NCBI RefSeq assembly: GCF_001690685.1
Contig: NZ_LZGL01000009.1
Location: 248,001 to 312,000, forward strand
Origin: Gilliamella sp. wkB112
GTDB lineage: Bacteria > Pseudomonadota > Gammaproteobacteria > Enterobacterales > Orbaceae
DNA length: 64,000 nt
Reading direction: 5' to 3'
Part shown: in pieces, positions 40,012-49,287 of the stretch
Layout of the letters: each line of letters starts with the position of its first letter
Position numbering within the stretch: position 1 is the stretch's first letter
Notes under the pieces: generated by a model
What the model saw: only the letters and a program-made list of their open reading frames with translations
Told to the model about the DNA's origin: nothing
The model's database searches: none
Position numbers and translations under genes: made by a program

Positions 40012-41121
40012 TTATTTACCAGTTTTAAGTTTTGTCCATGTACGGGTAATCACTCGTTCAAGTTTTGGTTCTTTAACTTTTAGAGTGAATAATTTTTCCA
40101 TCACTTCTGGTTTTGGGTAAACCGCTGGATCGTTTTTCACTTCTGGTTTAACAAATTTGTCATTAGCTTCTTTATTAGCACTAGCAAAGTTAACATCATT
40201 GGTTACTTGTGCGGCAATTTCAGGCTTCATAACAAAATTTAAGAACTCATGTGCTTCATCAACATTAGCTGAATCCTTAGGAATGGCAAAGGTATCGAAA
40301 AATACTAAAGCGCCTTCTTTAGGGATCTGATAACCGATATGTACGCCATTATTAGCTTCATTAGCACGATCACGTGATTGTAAAATATCCCCTGACCAAC
40401 CTAAGATCACACAAATATCACCATTAGCTAAATCAGTGATGTATTGTGAAGAATGGAAATAACGGATATCCGGTCTAACCTTTTCTAACAATTCGTAAGC
40501 AGCACCAGTATAATCTTTAGCGTCAGTACTGTTTGGATCTTTACCTAAATATTGCAAAGCACTGGCAAAAATTTCGGTCGGCGCATCTAAAAATGCTACA
40601 CCGCAATCTTTAAGCTTATCCATATTTTCTGGTTTAAATACTAAATCCCAGCTATTTACTGGCGCATCTGCACCTAGACGTTCTTTGACTTTATCAATGT
40701 TATAACCAATTCCTGTAGTCATCCATACATAAGGAATGGCATATTTGTTGTCAGGATCGTGAGTTGCCATTAATTTCATTAAATTAGGATCAAGATTTTT
40801 CCAATTTGGTAACTTACTTTTATCTAGTGGTAAATAAATATCTGCTTTAATCTGCCTGGCTAAAAAACTATCTGATGGTGAAACCACATCAAAACCAGAA
40901 TTACCAGCCATTAGTTTACCTTCAAGAGCTTCATTTGAATCATAAACATCATAAACCAGTTTAATACCGGTTGATTTTTCAAAATCAGTTATAGTTTGCG
41001 AACCAATTTGCCCAGCCCAATTATAAAAATGAACCACACGGTCTTTGGCTATTGCAGATTGTGAAAGTACTAGTGAAACACCAGCTACGATTGAAAGAAT
41101 AGTTTTACGTTGAGTAAACAT
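40012..41121 (-). CDS. potF: Putrescine-binding periplasmic protein PotF
   Basis: Solute-binding protein of PotFGHI, about 369 residues (E. coli 370). Signal peptide MFTQRKTILSIVAGVSLVLS to SAIA, then KDRVVHFYNWAGQIG. Ligand-pocket regions include YNWAG, VVSPSDSFLARQI, and ILGWSGDI; FFDTFAIPKDS follows. The ATG at 41121 is chosen; GTG codons six and nine bases upstream are nearer the AGGAG site and could also serve. First gene of the operon. Confidence 0.95.
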   Translation of the reverse strand: MFTQRKTILSIVAGVSLVLSQSAIAKDRVVHFYNWAGQIGSQTITDFEKSTGIKLVYDVYDSNEALEGKLMAGNSGFDVVSPSDSFLARQIKADIYLPLDKSKLPNWKNLDPNLMKLMATHDPDNKYAIPYVWMTTGIGYNIDKVKERLGADAPVNSWDLVFKPENMDKLKDCGVAFLDAPTEIFASALQYLGKDPNSTDAKDYTGAAYELLEKVRPDIRYFHSSQYITDLANGDICVILGWSGDILQSRDRANEANNGVHIGYQIPKEGALVFFDTFAIPKDSANVDEAHEFLNFVMKPEIAAQVTNDVNFASANKEANDKFVKPEVKNDPAVYPKPEVMEKLFTLKVKEPKLERVITRTWTKLKTGK

Positions 41122-41130
41122 GCTCACCAC

Positions 41131-41430
41131 TTCTCCTCTAGTTAGGGATATTACATGTTAGACACAAGCCCATTGCAAAGACACAATGAACCCCCAAATT
41201 TTACCAATCATTTGTTATAAATCAATTGGCGAAACCGAGGTAATCAGGTCAGCAAGCGTCAAAAAATTAATGACCGAATTGAGTCGACCTTGGATTACGT
41301 GGGATAAAATACCTTTTTTTTTTAATATGTCCACATAAAAAAACAAATATCATAAGTTTCAGGCCTGAATGGTCACATTTTAGCCACTCAAGCCTTAATT
41401 AATCACCAATGGCAACTAATCTGGTTAATT
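41131..41430. other. Intergenic region between eco and potF
   Basis: The leader of potF. It contains a T10 tract (A10 on the coding strand, 41314-41323), possibly promoter-related, and a hairpin just after eco (AGGC.TGA.TGG against CCA.TCA.GCCT, about 41361-41393) that may act as eco terminator though T-runs are distant. No ORF seen. Confidence 0.4.
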
Positions 41431-41928
41431 TTATTCGGCATTAGCCTGTAAAATTTGGGCATCAGCTTGCCAAACTCGGTATTTAACGGTTAAATCATTG
41501 GGTACATAAAACACCATTGGCAATTGACTATTATAATTCAATAAACCTAAGTTATGACCAATGGTAACAAATTGAGTTTTAGTGGCATTTTCCGGGCAGG
41601 CCATTAATGTTGAAATGGTACCTTTTTTGTTGCTTTCAACCACATAATAGTTGTAACCCCAACCGGTTAACTCTTGTTGTTTAACCACACCAGCCAACAG
41701 CTGACTATTACAATCAACATTCATCTCTTTACCAATTAACACTTCCACTCGCGCATTCGCTTCATCAGCTAACGCTGGTAAATGAATAGCATAACGCGTG
41801 TAACCTACTTCTGCTTTAGGGTACGGTGCTGTGTCGTTAGCATTTTGGTTAGTCTGAGGTAAGTTGGTTGATTTAGCACATGCGGTTAATGCCGCTGCCA
41901 TTAATACTAATAACATTAACTTTTTCAT
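41431..41928 (-). CDS. eco: Ecotin-family serine protease inhibitor, predicted lipoprotein
   Basis: The ATG at 41928 follows GGAGG. The product is 166 residues. APYPKAEVGYTRYAIHLP, VEVLIGKEMNVDCN, LTGWGYNYYVVES, STLMACPEN and KYRVWQADAQI match E. coli ecotin along its length. The reactive site reads STLM at residues 106-109, so P1 is Leu where E. coli has Met. The signal MKKLMLLVLMAAALTAC ends in a lipobox (LTAC, Cys17), unlike the soluble E. coli protein, so it should be anchored to the outer membrane. It protects the cell from trypsin-like and elastase-like proteases. Confidence 0.93.
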   Translation of the reverse strand: MKKLMLLVLMAAALTACAKSTNLPQTNQNANDTAPYPKAEVGYTRYAIHLPALADEANARVEVLIGKEMNVDCNSQLLAGVVKQQELTGWGYNYYVVESNKKGTISTLMACPENATKTQFVTIGHNLGLLNYNSQLPMVFYVPNDLTVKYRVWQADAQILQANAE

Positions 41929-42033
41929 TTTTTTGCCTCCATTACGATTAAACACAATGCCTATAACATAATAGGCTTTTTAATTATAAATGGGTATAAT
42001 ATTAACAATAAATTTAATTATTGTGGTACCAAA

Positions 42034-43086
42034 ATGCCAGCCGAAAAAAACACTTACGATTTACTAAAATTAATTCTAAATTTACTACTAATAGGTTTAC
42101 TTATTGTTATCACTTACCGAGTGGTAGAAGTTTTTATCTTTGGATTCTTCTGGGCGGTGATGGTAGTTATTGCTACTTGGCCATTAATGATCAAGATCCA
42201 ACAAAAATTATTTAACAAGCGTTGGTTGTCACTGTTGGTAATGGCATTAATTTTAGCTTTTGTCTGTGTAATACCTTTTATTCTGATTATTAGTAGTGTT
42301 GCTCAAAATGGTCACTATTTAATTGAATGGGCTAGGACCCTTTCGCACAGGGAATTGCCGACCTTGGATTGGTTAAATAGCATCCCTATGTTTGGTAGCG
42401 AACTGCATCAAAAATGGTTAGATTTAATTCATACCGATGGTTCGGACTTAGTTGACACAATTCAACCTTATATTGGTTCTATGATTGGTTGGTTATTAGA
42501 GCAGGCCACTAATATTAGTATTTTCATCTTCCATGCTGGCGTGATGATTGTTTTTAGTTTGCTACTGTTTTTAAAAGGTGAACGCATTACCCGCGATGTT
42601 TACTTATTTGCCAATCGTTTATCTAAACAATACGGTGCAGACACCGTTACCCTAGCCGGTCAATCCATCCGAGCTGTTGCCTTAGGGGTTGTCGTGACTG
42701 CGATTACACTGGCATTAATTGGTGGCATTAGTTTTGTGTTAACTAAAATGCCGTTCCCGGGAATTTTAACTTTAGTCTTGTTCATCTGCTGTGTGGCACA
42801 AATTGGGCCGGTGATTGTTATGTTGGGCTGCATTGTCTGGCAATTTTGGGATGGGCATACCTTATCAGGCATTATTTTAATTATAGTGGCAATTATATTA
42901 ACCACGCTTGATAGCGTAATGCGCGCGTATTTAATAAAAAAAGGTGCTGATTTACCTTTCTTACTTATTCTTTTTGGTGTGATCGGTGGCGTACTAAGTT
43001 TTGGTCTAATGGGGTTATTTATTGGGCCTGTAGTACTAGCCCTCGCCTATAAATTATTTCAAAAGTGGATTAATGAGCAAGCTTAA
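42034..43086 (+). CDS. ydiK: AI-2E family transporter YdiK
   Basis: A 350-residue inner membrane protein with about eight helices. The C-terminal half has the family signatures GQSIRAVALGVVVTAITLALIGG, PFPGILTLVLFICCVAQIGP and FGVIGGVLSFGLMGLFIGPVVLALAY. The family was named from a claimed autoinducer-2 exporter (TqsA); the substrate of YdiK is not settled. ATG start. Single gene, divergent from eco by about 100 bases. Confidence 0.88.
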   Translation: MPAEKNTYDLLKLILNLLLIGLLIVITYRVVEVFIFGFFWAVMVVIATWPLMIKIQQKLFNKRWLSLLVMALILAFVCVIPFILIISSVAQNGHYLIEWARTLSHRELPTLDWLNSIPMFGSELHQKWLDLIHTDGSDLVDTIQPYIGSMIGWLLEQATNISIFIFHAGVMIVFSLLLFLKGERITRDVYLFANRLSKQYGADTVTLAGQSIRAVALGVVVTAITLALIGGISFVLTKMPFPGILTLVLFICCVAQIGPVIVMLGCIVWQFWDGHTLSGIILIIVAIILTTLDSVMRAYLIKKGADLPFLLILFGVIGGVLSFGLMGLFIGPVVLALAYKLFQKWINEQA

Positions 43087-43251
43087 ACAGGTTACTTTTG
43101 AATAAGTAAATAATAGCTTGCCGCCCTATTAGGCCTATTGCGATCATTTATGGTAGCTCTTAGTAAAGCGGATTTTTGCAAAAAGGATTGTTATTTTCTG
43201 GCGTAAATTATGTTATTCTACAACTTACGCTAGTTACAGACTAAATGAATT

Positions 43252-44607
43252 ATGCGAATACCATTTATAAAATATAATCATCAAAAGCATCTTGATGAAT
43301 TAACTAAAATTCAACAAAACGCCGATCAATACCATATTGCCTATGATCCTAAAAGCTACCGTTTGGCTATCCTGGATCAACTCCGCCAAGCCCAACGGCG
43401 CATTTATATTGTTGCTCTTTATTTAGAGCGTGACGAAGCTGGGAAAGAAGTGCTCGATACCCTTTACCAAATCAAACAACAACGCCCTAACCTAGACATT
43501 AAAATATTTGTTGATTGGCACCGTGCTCAACGCGGCCGAATTGGTGAGGATAAGGCACAAACTAATGCGCGTTACTATTATCAATTAAAACAACAACACC
43601 CTGACATTGATATTCCCATTTACGGCGTGCCAGTAAACCGTCGTGAAATCCTCGGGGTATTGCATCTTAAAGGCTACATTATTGACGATACCGTCATTTA
43701 TAGTGGTGCTAGCATTAATAATGTTTATTTGCATAAACTTAATAGTTACCGTTATGATCGCTATCACTTTATTACCAATCCTGCCCTAGCCGACAGCATG
43801 GTAGCTTATGTTGATAATAACTTTTTGCCTTATGATGGTTTACAGCGGTTAGATGTGGCTGAACACCAAACCCGCAAACAAATTAAGACTGAAATCAAAT
43901 CATTACGCCAACATTTAATGGAGGCAAGTTATCAGTACAGAGGTACTGCTGATAATAACACTTTGTCGGTAGCACCAATTGTAGGTTTAGGACGTAATAA
44001 TCCTTTAAATAAAATTATTCATCATCTGATTAACTCTACTCAACAAAAAATTGTTTTTTGTACGCCTTATTTTAATCTACCAAATATTTTGGTGCGCGAC
44101 ATAATTCGTCTACTGCGTAAAGGTCGTCAAGTTGAGATTATAATTGGTGATAAAGTGGCTAATGATTTTTATATTCCGGAAGATCAACCTTTTAATATTT
44201 CCGGTGGTTTGCCTTACTTATATGAAATTAATTTAAGGAAATTTATTGAAAGATTACAACCTTATGTAGATAAACAGCAACTGATTATTAGATTATGGAA
44301 AGATCAGGAACAAACTTATCACCTTAAAGGCATTTGGGTTGATGATCAATGGGTCTTAATTACTGGTAATAACCTAAACCCAAGGGCTTGGCGTTTAGAC
44401 TTAGAAAATGGCATTTTAGTGCACGATCCACAACAACAACTCAGCGACAAATTTGCTCAAGAACTACACGCTATTCGCCAAAAAACCACTTTGGTGAACC
44501 ATTTCCAACAGATTCAAGCTAGCCAATTTTACCCTAAACCGGTACATAAATTGATAAAACGTTTGAGTAGAATCAAAGTGGATAGAATCATTAAACGATT
44601 ACTGTAG
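43252..44607 (+). CDS. pssA: CDP-diacylglycerol--serine O-phosphatidyltransferase
   Basis: Makes phosphatidylserine, the precursor of phosphatidylethanolamine. The product is 451 residues, the same as the E. coli enzyme of the phospholipase D-like class. The two HKD motifs are HLKGYIIDDTVIYSGASINN and HLKGIWVDDQWVLITGNN, and VDWHRAQRGRIG and TPYFNLPNILVR are conserved. A basic C-terminal tail (LIKRLSRIKVDRIIKRLL) fits a peripheral membrane or ribosome association. Single gene. Confidence 0.96.
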   Translation: MRIPFIKYNHQKHLDELTKIQQNADQYHIAYDPKSYRLAILDQLRQAQRRIYIVALYLERDEAGKEVLDTLYQIKQQRPNLDIKIFVDWHRAQRGRIGEDKAQTNARYYYQLKQQHPDIDIPIYGVPVNRREILGVLHLKGYIIDDTVIYSGASINNVYLHKLNSYRYDRYHFITNPALADSMVAYVDNNFLPYDGLQRLDVAEHQTRKQIKTEIKSLRQHLMEASYQYRGTADNNTLSVAPIVGLGRNNPLNKIIHHLINSTQQKIVFCTPYFNLPNILVRDIIRLLRKGRQVEIIIGDKVANDFYIPEDQPFNISGGLPYLYEINLRKFIERLQPYVDKQQLIIRLWKDQEQTYHLKGIWVDDQWVLITGNNLNPRAWRLDLENGILVHDPQQQLSDKFAQELHAIRQKTTLVNHFQQIQASQFYPKPVHKLIKRLSRIKVDRIIKRLL

Positions 44608-44649
44608 TATTGTTCAATTAGTAAGATTTGTTGCATTTTAAAATTGAGT

Positions 44650-44812
44650 TATTTTATACGCAAACGTATAGTGCTTTGGAAACATCTTTACAGAAACATA
44701 AATATAGAAAGAATATAAACAGGGATTCGCATCAATCCCTGTTTACGCGGACAGTGGAAGGTTGTTAATTTAAAATACATTAGCAACAAACATCTTTACC
44801 GTCGCTAACAAA
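44650..44812 (+). repeat. Intergenic repeat, long copy
   Basis: TATACGCAAACGTATAG, then TTTGGAAACATCTTTACAG, a short variable part, the hairpin AACAGGGATT/AATCCCTGTT (44718-44743), then GTTAATTTAAAATAC and CCGTCGCTAAC. Matches the copy at 36.4 kb block by block. It lies between the converging pssA and guaB, and its hairpin may act as a terminator for either. Confidence 0.6.
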
Positions 44813-44852
44813 TCACAACCTCTAAAATCTTACCAATCCTTAATTAAATTAA

Positions 44853-46319
44853 TTAAGAACCAGCACGGTAGTTAGGTGGTTCTTTAGTGATGAGTACATC
44901 ATGAACATGGCTTTCTTTCATGCCGGCACCAGTAATGCGGTAGAATCGCGATTTGGTGCGTAATTCGCCAATAGTGGCACAACCAGTAAGCCCCATACAA
45001 GAGCGTAAGCCCCCCATTTGTTGGTGAACAATTTCTTTTAGTAGGCCTTTATAGGCAATGCGCCCTTCTATGCCTTCTGGAACTAATTTATCGGCAGCAT
45101 TATCGGTTTGGAAATATCGATCGGAAGATCCTTTAGCCATAGCACCTAGTGAACCCATGCCACGGTATGATTTATAGGCTCGACCTTGGAATAGTTCAAT
45201 TTCACCAGGTGCTTCTTCGGTACCGGCGAACATTGAGCCAACCATCACACAAGATGCTCCGGCAGCTATGGCTTTAGCAATGTCACCAGAAAAACGAATC
45301 CCACCATCGGCAATTACCGGAATATTATATTGTTGTGCCATTTCGACCGCATCCATAATGGCACTGATTTGTGGCACTCCTACCCCGGTTACAATGCGAG
45401 TAGTACAAATAGAACCCGGACCAATACCAACTTTAACTGCATTGACACCAGCTTCAATCAATGCCTTAGCACCTTCAGCAGTAGCAATATTGCCGCCAAT
45501 GATTTGTAAATTTGGGTACAGTGCTCTGGCTTGACGAATACGTTGCAACACGCCTTCGGAATGACCGTGAGACGAATCGATTAATAAAACATCGACCCCG
45601 GCTTCAACCAATGCTGCTATACGTTCTTCATTACCTGCGCCAGCACCAACGGCAGCACCAACTAATAAACGACCTTTTTCGTCTTTACAAGCATTCGGTT
45701 TTTGTTCGGCTTTATTGTAATCTTTAACGGTGATCATACCTTTTAAGTGGAATCTGGAATCAACCACTAACACTTTTTCGACTCGATGTTCATGCATTTT
45801 TTTAAGCACAATATTACGTTGTTCACCTTCGTTGACGGTGACTAAGCGTTCTTTAGGAGTCATTACAGCAGTTACAGGTAAAGATAAATCTGTCGCAAAA
45901 CGCACGTCACGAGCAGTAATAATACCCACTAATTCTTGCGATTGTGTTACCACCGGAAAACCAGCGAAACCGTATTCTTTAGCCAGTTCAATTACTTGGC
46001 TAATAGTTGCCGTTGGCAATACGGTAACTGGATCTTGAACAATACCACTTTCGTGCTTTTTAACCCTTTTTACTTGGTTAGCTTGGTTTTCAACCGACAT
46101 ATTTTTATGAATAAAACCAATACCACCTTCTTGCGCTAAAGCAATAGCTAGCTCGGCTTCGGTTACAGTATCCATTGCAGCAGAAAGCATAGGAATGTTT
46201 AATTTGATTGTTTGGGTTAATTGTGTACTAATATCGGCAGTGTTGGGTAATACGGTAGAGTGCGCTGGAACTAGTAACACATCGTCAAATGTGAGGGCTT
46301 CTTTAACTATACGAGACAT
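44853..46319 (-). CDS. guaB: IMP dehydrogenase
   Basis: Converts IMP to XMP with NAD, the first step to GMP. The product is 488 residues, as in E. coli; the ATG at 46319 gives [18 protein letters not shown], aligned with the E. coli start and preceded by GGTGA; an in-frame ATG 15 bases earlier is less likely. Catalytic Cys in [13 protein letters not shown] near residue 305; tandem CBS domains at about 95-200 ([20 protein letters not shown]); flap [11 protein letters not shown]. guaA does not follow, unlike in E. coli. Confidence 0.97.
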   Translation of the reverse strand: MSRIVKEALTFDDVLLVPAHSTVLPNTADISTQLTQTIKLNIPMLSAAMDTVTEAELAIALAQEGGIGFIHKNMSVENQANQVKRVKKHESGIVQDPVTVLPTATISQVIELAKEYGFAGFPVVTQSQELVGIITARDVRFATDLSLPVTAVMTPKERLVTVNEGEQRNIVLKKMHEHRVEKVLVVDSRFHLKGMITVKDYNKAEQKPNACKDEKGRLLVGAAVGAGAGNEERIAALVEAGVDVLLIDSSHGHSEGVLQRIRQARALYPNLQIIGGNIATAEGAKALIEAGVNAVKVGIGPGSICTTRIVTGVGVPQISAIMDAVEMAQQYNIPVIADGGIRFSGDIAKAIAAGASCVMVGSMFAGTEEAPGEIELFQGRAYKSYRGMGSLGAMAKGSSDRYFQTDNAADKLVPEGIEGRIAYKGLLKEIVHQQMGGLRSCMGLTGCATIGELRTKSRFYRITGAGMKESHVHDVLITKEPPNYRAGS

Positions 46320-46530
46320 GACAATATTCACCATTGAGTTGAATTGTTGATAAAATATTGCCGAAACATTCTACCTACTTTTAGGAAAAAAGACCAGAGA
46401 AATTTAATTTTATTAGTATAAAATTGATAATTTATTGAATTAAAGTAATCGCTAAGCCAAAGTTATACTTTTAAAATCTTGTTTACACCACTCATCACTG
46501 TCGTCCGGATTAAGCTGATAGTTCAGACTT

Positions 46531-47235
46531 TTAACTGTTTTTTTGAGCTAATAAGATATAATTAACATCAATATTGGGACCTAATTTGAACTCATTTTTT
46601 AATAGATGATATTCCATGCCAATTACACCAGTAATTTTAAGTCCGGATTGTTCGACCCATGTCATTAATTCAGAGGGACGAATAAAACGATTAAAATCGT
46701 GAGTGCCTTTTGGTACTAGTCTGGCAATGTATTCGGCGCCTACAATTAACATTAATCTGGCTTTGTGATTGCGGTTAATGGTAGACAAAAATAGCTGTCC
46801 ATTAGGTTTAAGTAATTTCGCACAAGCGTTGATGATTGAGGTGGGATCGGGTACATGTTCTAATAATTCCATACAAGTAATTAGATCATATCGATTGGGT
46901 GTTAGTTGAGATAGATCTTCAACCGTTTGTTTTTGGTAATCAATATTAAGTCCATTTTGCTCAGCATGGTGTTTCGCCACTGCTAAGGATTCTTCGGCAA
47001 GATCTATTGCTGTAACTTGTGCCCCTAACTTAGCCAAACTTTCGCTTAATATGCCACCCCCACAACCAACATCTAATACAAGTTTATCAACTAAGGAACC
47101 ACATTGCTGGCGAATATAATCAACTCTTAACGGGTTGATAATGTGTAATGGTTTGCATTTTCCATTAGGATCCCACCATTCGGCCGCAAATTGTGAAAAT
47201 TTATTAATTTCATTAAAGTCGATGTTTTGTGACAT
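46531..47235 (-). CDS. ubiG: Ubiquinone biosynthesis O-methyltransferase UbiG
   Basis: A SAM-dependent enzyme performing both O-methylations of ubiquinone synthesis. The product is 234 residues. FSQFAAEWWDPNGKCKPLH at the start, SAM site LDVGCGGGILSE, CMELLEHVPDP, and RFIRPSELMTWVEQSGL toward the end are typical. An amphipathic region near residues 170-190 likely binds the membrane. Single gene. The presence of ubiG implies ubiquinone and therefore some aerobic respiration. Confidence 0.96.
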   Translation of the reverse strand: MSQNIDFNEINKFSQFAAEWWDPNGKCKPLHIINPLRVDYIRQQCGSLVDKLVLDVGCGGGILSESLAKLGAQVTAIDLAEESLAVAKHHAEQNGLNIDYQKQTVEDLSQLTPNRYDLITCMELLEHVPDPTSIINACAKLLKPNGQLFLSTINRNHKARLMLIVGAEYIARLVPKGTHDFNRFIRPSELMTWVEQSGLKITGVIGMEYHLLKNEFKLGPNIDVNYILLAQKNS

Positions 47236-47606
47236 AAATTGTGTTTACCTAGCGTGGTAATTTAAGCAGATTATATGGCATATTCTATGTCAGCTTTACT
47301 AGCTTTGAAAGTATAGATTGATTTTTGTGACAGTGTTTTTTTAATAATTAACTAAAAAAAATTCGCTTGAGTTAGTTATTTTTTGTATTTCTAGTAATCT
47401 TTACGGGAACGTAATTTTAGACTAATTTGGTGAATTTAAATTACAAATTTGTCAATTAAGCAGTAAATTTAACCATCTATATAATTATTTACATTAAAGA
47501 TTTCTTGTTTCTGTATTCATTTCGTGGCATGATCGATAGCCTTTTTTTGCATTTTTATCAATAAGACATCCAAAACAATTAGTTAAGATTTACAAGGACA
47601 AAATTA
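47236..47606. other. Divergent intergenic region, ubiG and sodium symporter gene
   Basis: A 371-base AT-rich gap with no ORF. A possible plus-strand promoter is TTGTTT (47505-47510) and CATGAT (47528-47533) with a 17-base spacer. Nothing else recognisable. Confidence 0.3.
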
Positions 47607-48971
47607 ATGAGTACAGGTACGATGAAAAAAAGTCACTCACAGTGGAGTTCCCGCATGGGCTTTATGCTTGCGGCTGCAGGCTCGGCTGTGGGATTAGGTA
47701 ACATATGGAAATTTCCATATATGGCAGGACAAATGGGTGGATCCGCATTTGTACTTACTTATCTACTCTTTATGTTTATGATTGGACTACCTATATTAGT
47801 TTTAGAATGGTTAATCGGGCGCCGTGGTCAAAAAAATCCAATTCATACCATGGAAGATGTTGCAGTTGCTGAAGGTCACTCTAAATCATGGCGTTGGGTT
47901 GGAATTATTGGAGTCCTGGGATCATTTTTAATCCTGTCATTTTATAGTGTGATTGGTGGTTGGGCTACCGATTACATTTTTTTAGCCGCTCAGGGGACTT
48001 TTGAAGGTGTGAACGGCGAAGTTACCGGACAAATTTTTACTGATTTCCTTGGTAATGTTAATCACCTATTAACTTGGCACACGGTGTTTATGTTTGCTAC
48101 CGCATTTATTGTAGCTTTGGGTGTCGGTGCCGGTTTAGAGCGTGCTTGTAAAGTGATGATGCCAGGTTTAGGTATTTTACTATTAATTTTAGTCGGTTAT
48201 GCTGCCTATGTAAGTGGTCCTTCTTTTGGTCAAGCATTCAGATTTTTATTTACCCCTGATTTCTCAGCTATTGGTGGTACTGCTATGTTAGCTGCCCTAG
48301 GTCATGCTTTCTTCAGCTTGTCTCTAGGCATGGGGATTATGATGGCTTATGGTTCTTACTTAGGTAAGGATGTTAATTTGTTGTCAACTGCCCGCACGGT
48401 GGTAATCATGGATGTTATTGTTGCTATGTTGTCTGGCTTAGCAATCTTCCCATTAGTTTTTGCTAATGGTTTAGAGCCGGGCTCCGGACCGGGACTGATT
48501 TTTGTTACTTTACCAATTGCCTTTGGTAATATGGCTGGTGGCACTATTTTAGGGGTACTATTTTTCATCTTCTTAACTTTTGCAGCGTTGACTTCATCAA
48601 TTTCATTATTAGAACCAACCGTAGAATTATTAGAAGAAAAAACTCGTATGGGCCGAAAAACTGCGACTACTGTGAGTAGCTTATTTATTTGGGCTTTAGG
48701 TATTGCTTGTATTCTAGCCTTTAATGAATGGGCTGACATCAAATTATTTAATAAAAATATTTTTGATTTACTTGATTACTTAACCAGTAAAATCATGCTA
48801 CCAATTACTGGTCTAGGCACAGTTATTTTTGGCGCTTGGATGATGAAACAAGATCTTATTCGCAAAGAGTTAAATTTAGGTCCATTCTGGTTTTCAATCT
48901 GGACTCTATTAACCCGTTTTATTATTCCAGTTGCCATTGTTATCATTTTGGTATTCGGATTAATACAATAA
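47607..48971 (+). CDS. Neurotransmitter:sodium symporter (SNF) family transporter
   Basis: A 454-residue inner membrane transporter of the LeuT fold with about eleven helices. Helix 1 carries the sodium/substrate motif AAAGSAVGLGNIWKFPYMAG; GHAFFSLSLGMGIMMAYGSY in helix 6 is the other unwound helix; LTFAALTSSISLLEPTVELL lies in helix 8. Bacterial relatives carry amino acids such as tryptophan, tyrosine or leucine; the substrate here is not known. The N-terminus is short and polar. Terminator at 48994. Confidence 0.92.
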   Translation: MSTGTMKKSHSQWSSRMGFMLAAAGSAVGLGNIWKFPYMAGQMGGSAFVLTYLLFMFMIGLPILVLEWLIGRRGQKNPIHTMEDVAVAEGHSKSWRWVGIIGVLGSFLILSFYSVIGGWATDYIFLAAQGTFEGVNGEVTGQIFTDFLGNVNHLLTWHTVFMFATAFIVALGVGAGLERACKVMMPGLGILLLILVGYAAYVSGPSFGQAFRFLFTPDFSAIGGTAMLAALGHAFFSLSLGMGIMMAYGSYLGKDVNLLSTARTVVIMDVIVAMLSGLAIFPLVFANGLEPGSGPGLIFVTLPIAFGNMAGGTILGVLFFIFLTFAALTSSISLLEPTVELLEEKTRMGRKTATTVSSLFIWALGIACILAFNEWADIKLFNKNIFDLLDYLTSKIMLPITGLGTVIFGAWMMKQDLIRKELNLGPFWFSIWTLLTRFIIPVAIVIILVFGLIQ

Positions 48972-48993
48972 ATAAATAACTATTTATTTAGAT

Positions 48994-49024
48994 AAGGCCT
49001 TGATAATTATCAGGGCTTTTTATT
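48994..49024 (+). terminator. Terminator of the sodium symporter gene
   Basis: AAGGCCTTGATAATTATCAGGGCTTTTTATTTT gives a stem of GCCTTGATAA against TTATCAGGGC with a G-T pair, then a T-rich tail. It lies 22 bases after the stop. Confidence 0.75.
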
Positions 49025-49081
49025 TTATATTTATGATTTATTAAAAAACCATCAACTAGTTTGCGAAAATTATTCACTTCC

Positions 49082-49110
49082 CTTGAAATAGTTATTTTTA
49101 TTCCCATATA
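49082..49110 (+). promoter_or_regulatory. htpG: Sigma-32 (heat shock) promoter of htpG
   Basis: CTTGAAA (49082-49088, preceded by TTCC) and CCCATATA (49103-49110) are separated by 14 bases, matching the RpoH consensus CTTGAAA / CCCCATNT. The transcript would have a leader of about 170 bases before htpG. Confidence 0.8.
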
Positions 49111-49287
49111 ACAATACATCAATAAATCAAACCATTAAGTTTTTAATATTTAATTACCTAAAATGTAACTGTATAAATGGTTTTGGTCACAATGGCACTA
49201 GCAATTAGCTGACACGGTGGCATAAACCAATTGTTAATGGCTTTTATGGTAATTTGAAATTGCTAATTATATTTGAGGTACTAATCA

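Noticed and set aside
41314-41323. A T10 tract upstream of potF as a phase-variation site
   Set aside because: It lies in noncoding DNA almost 200 bases from the start, and homopolymers of this length are expected in AT-rich intergenic DNA.
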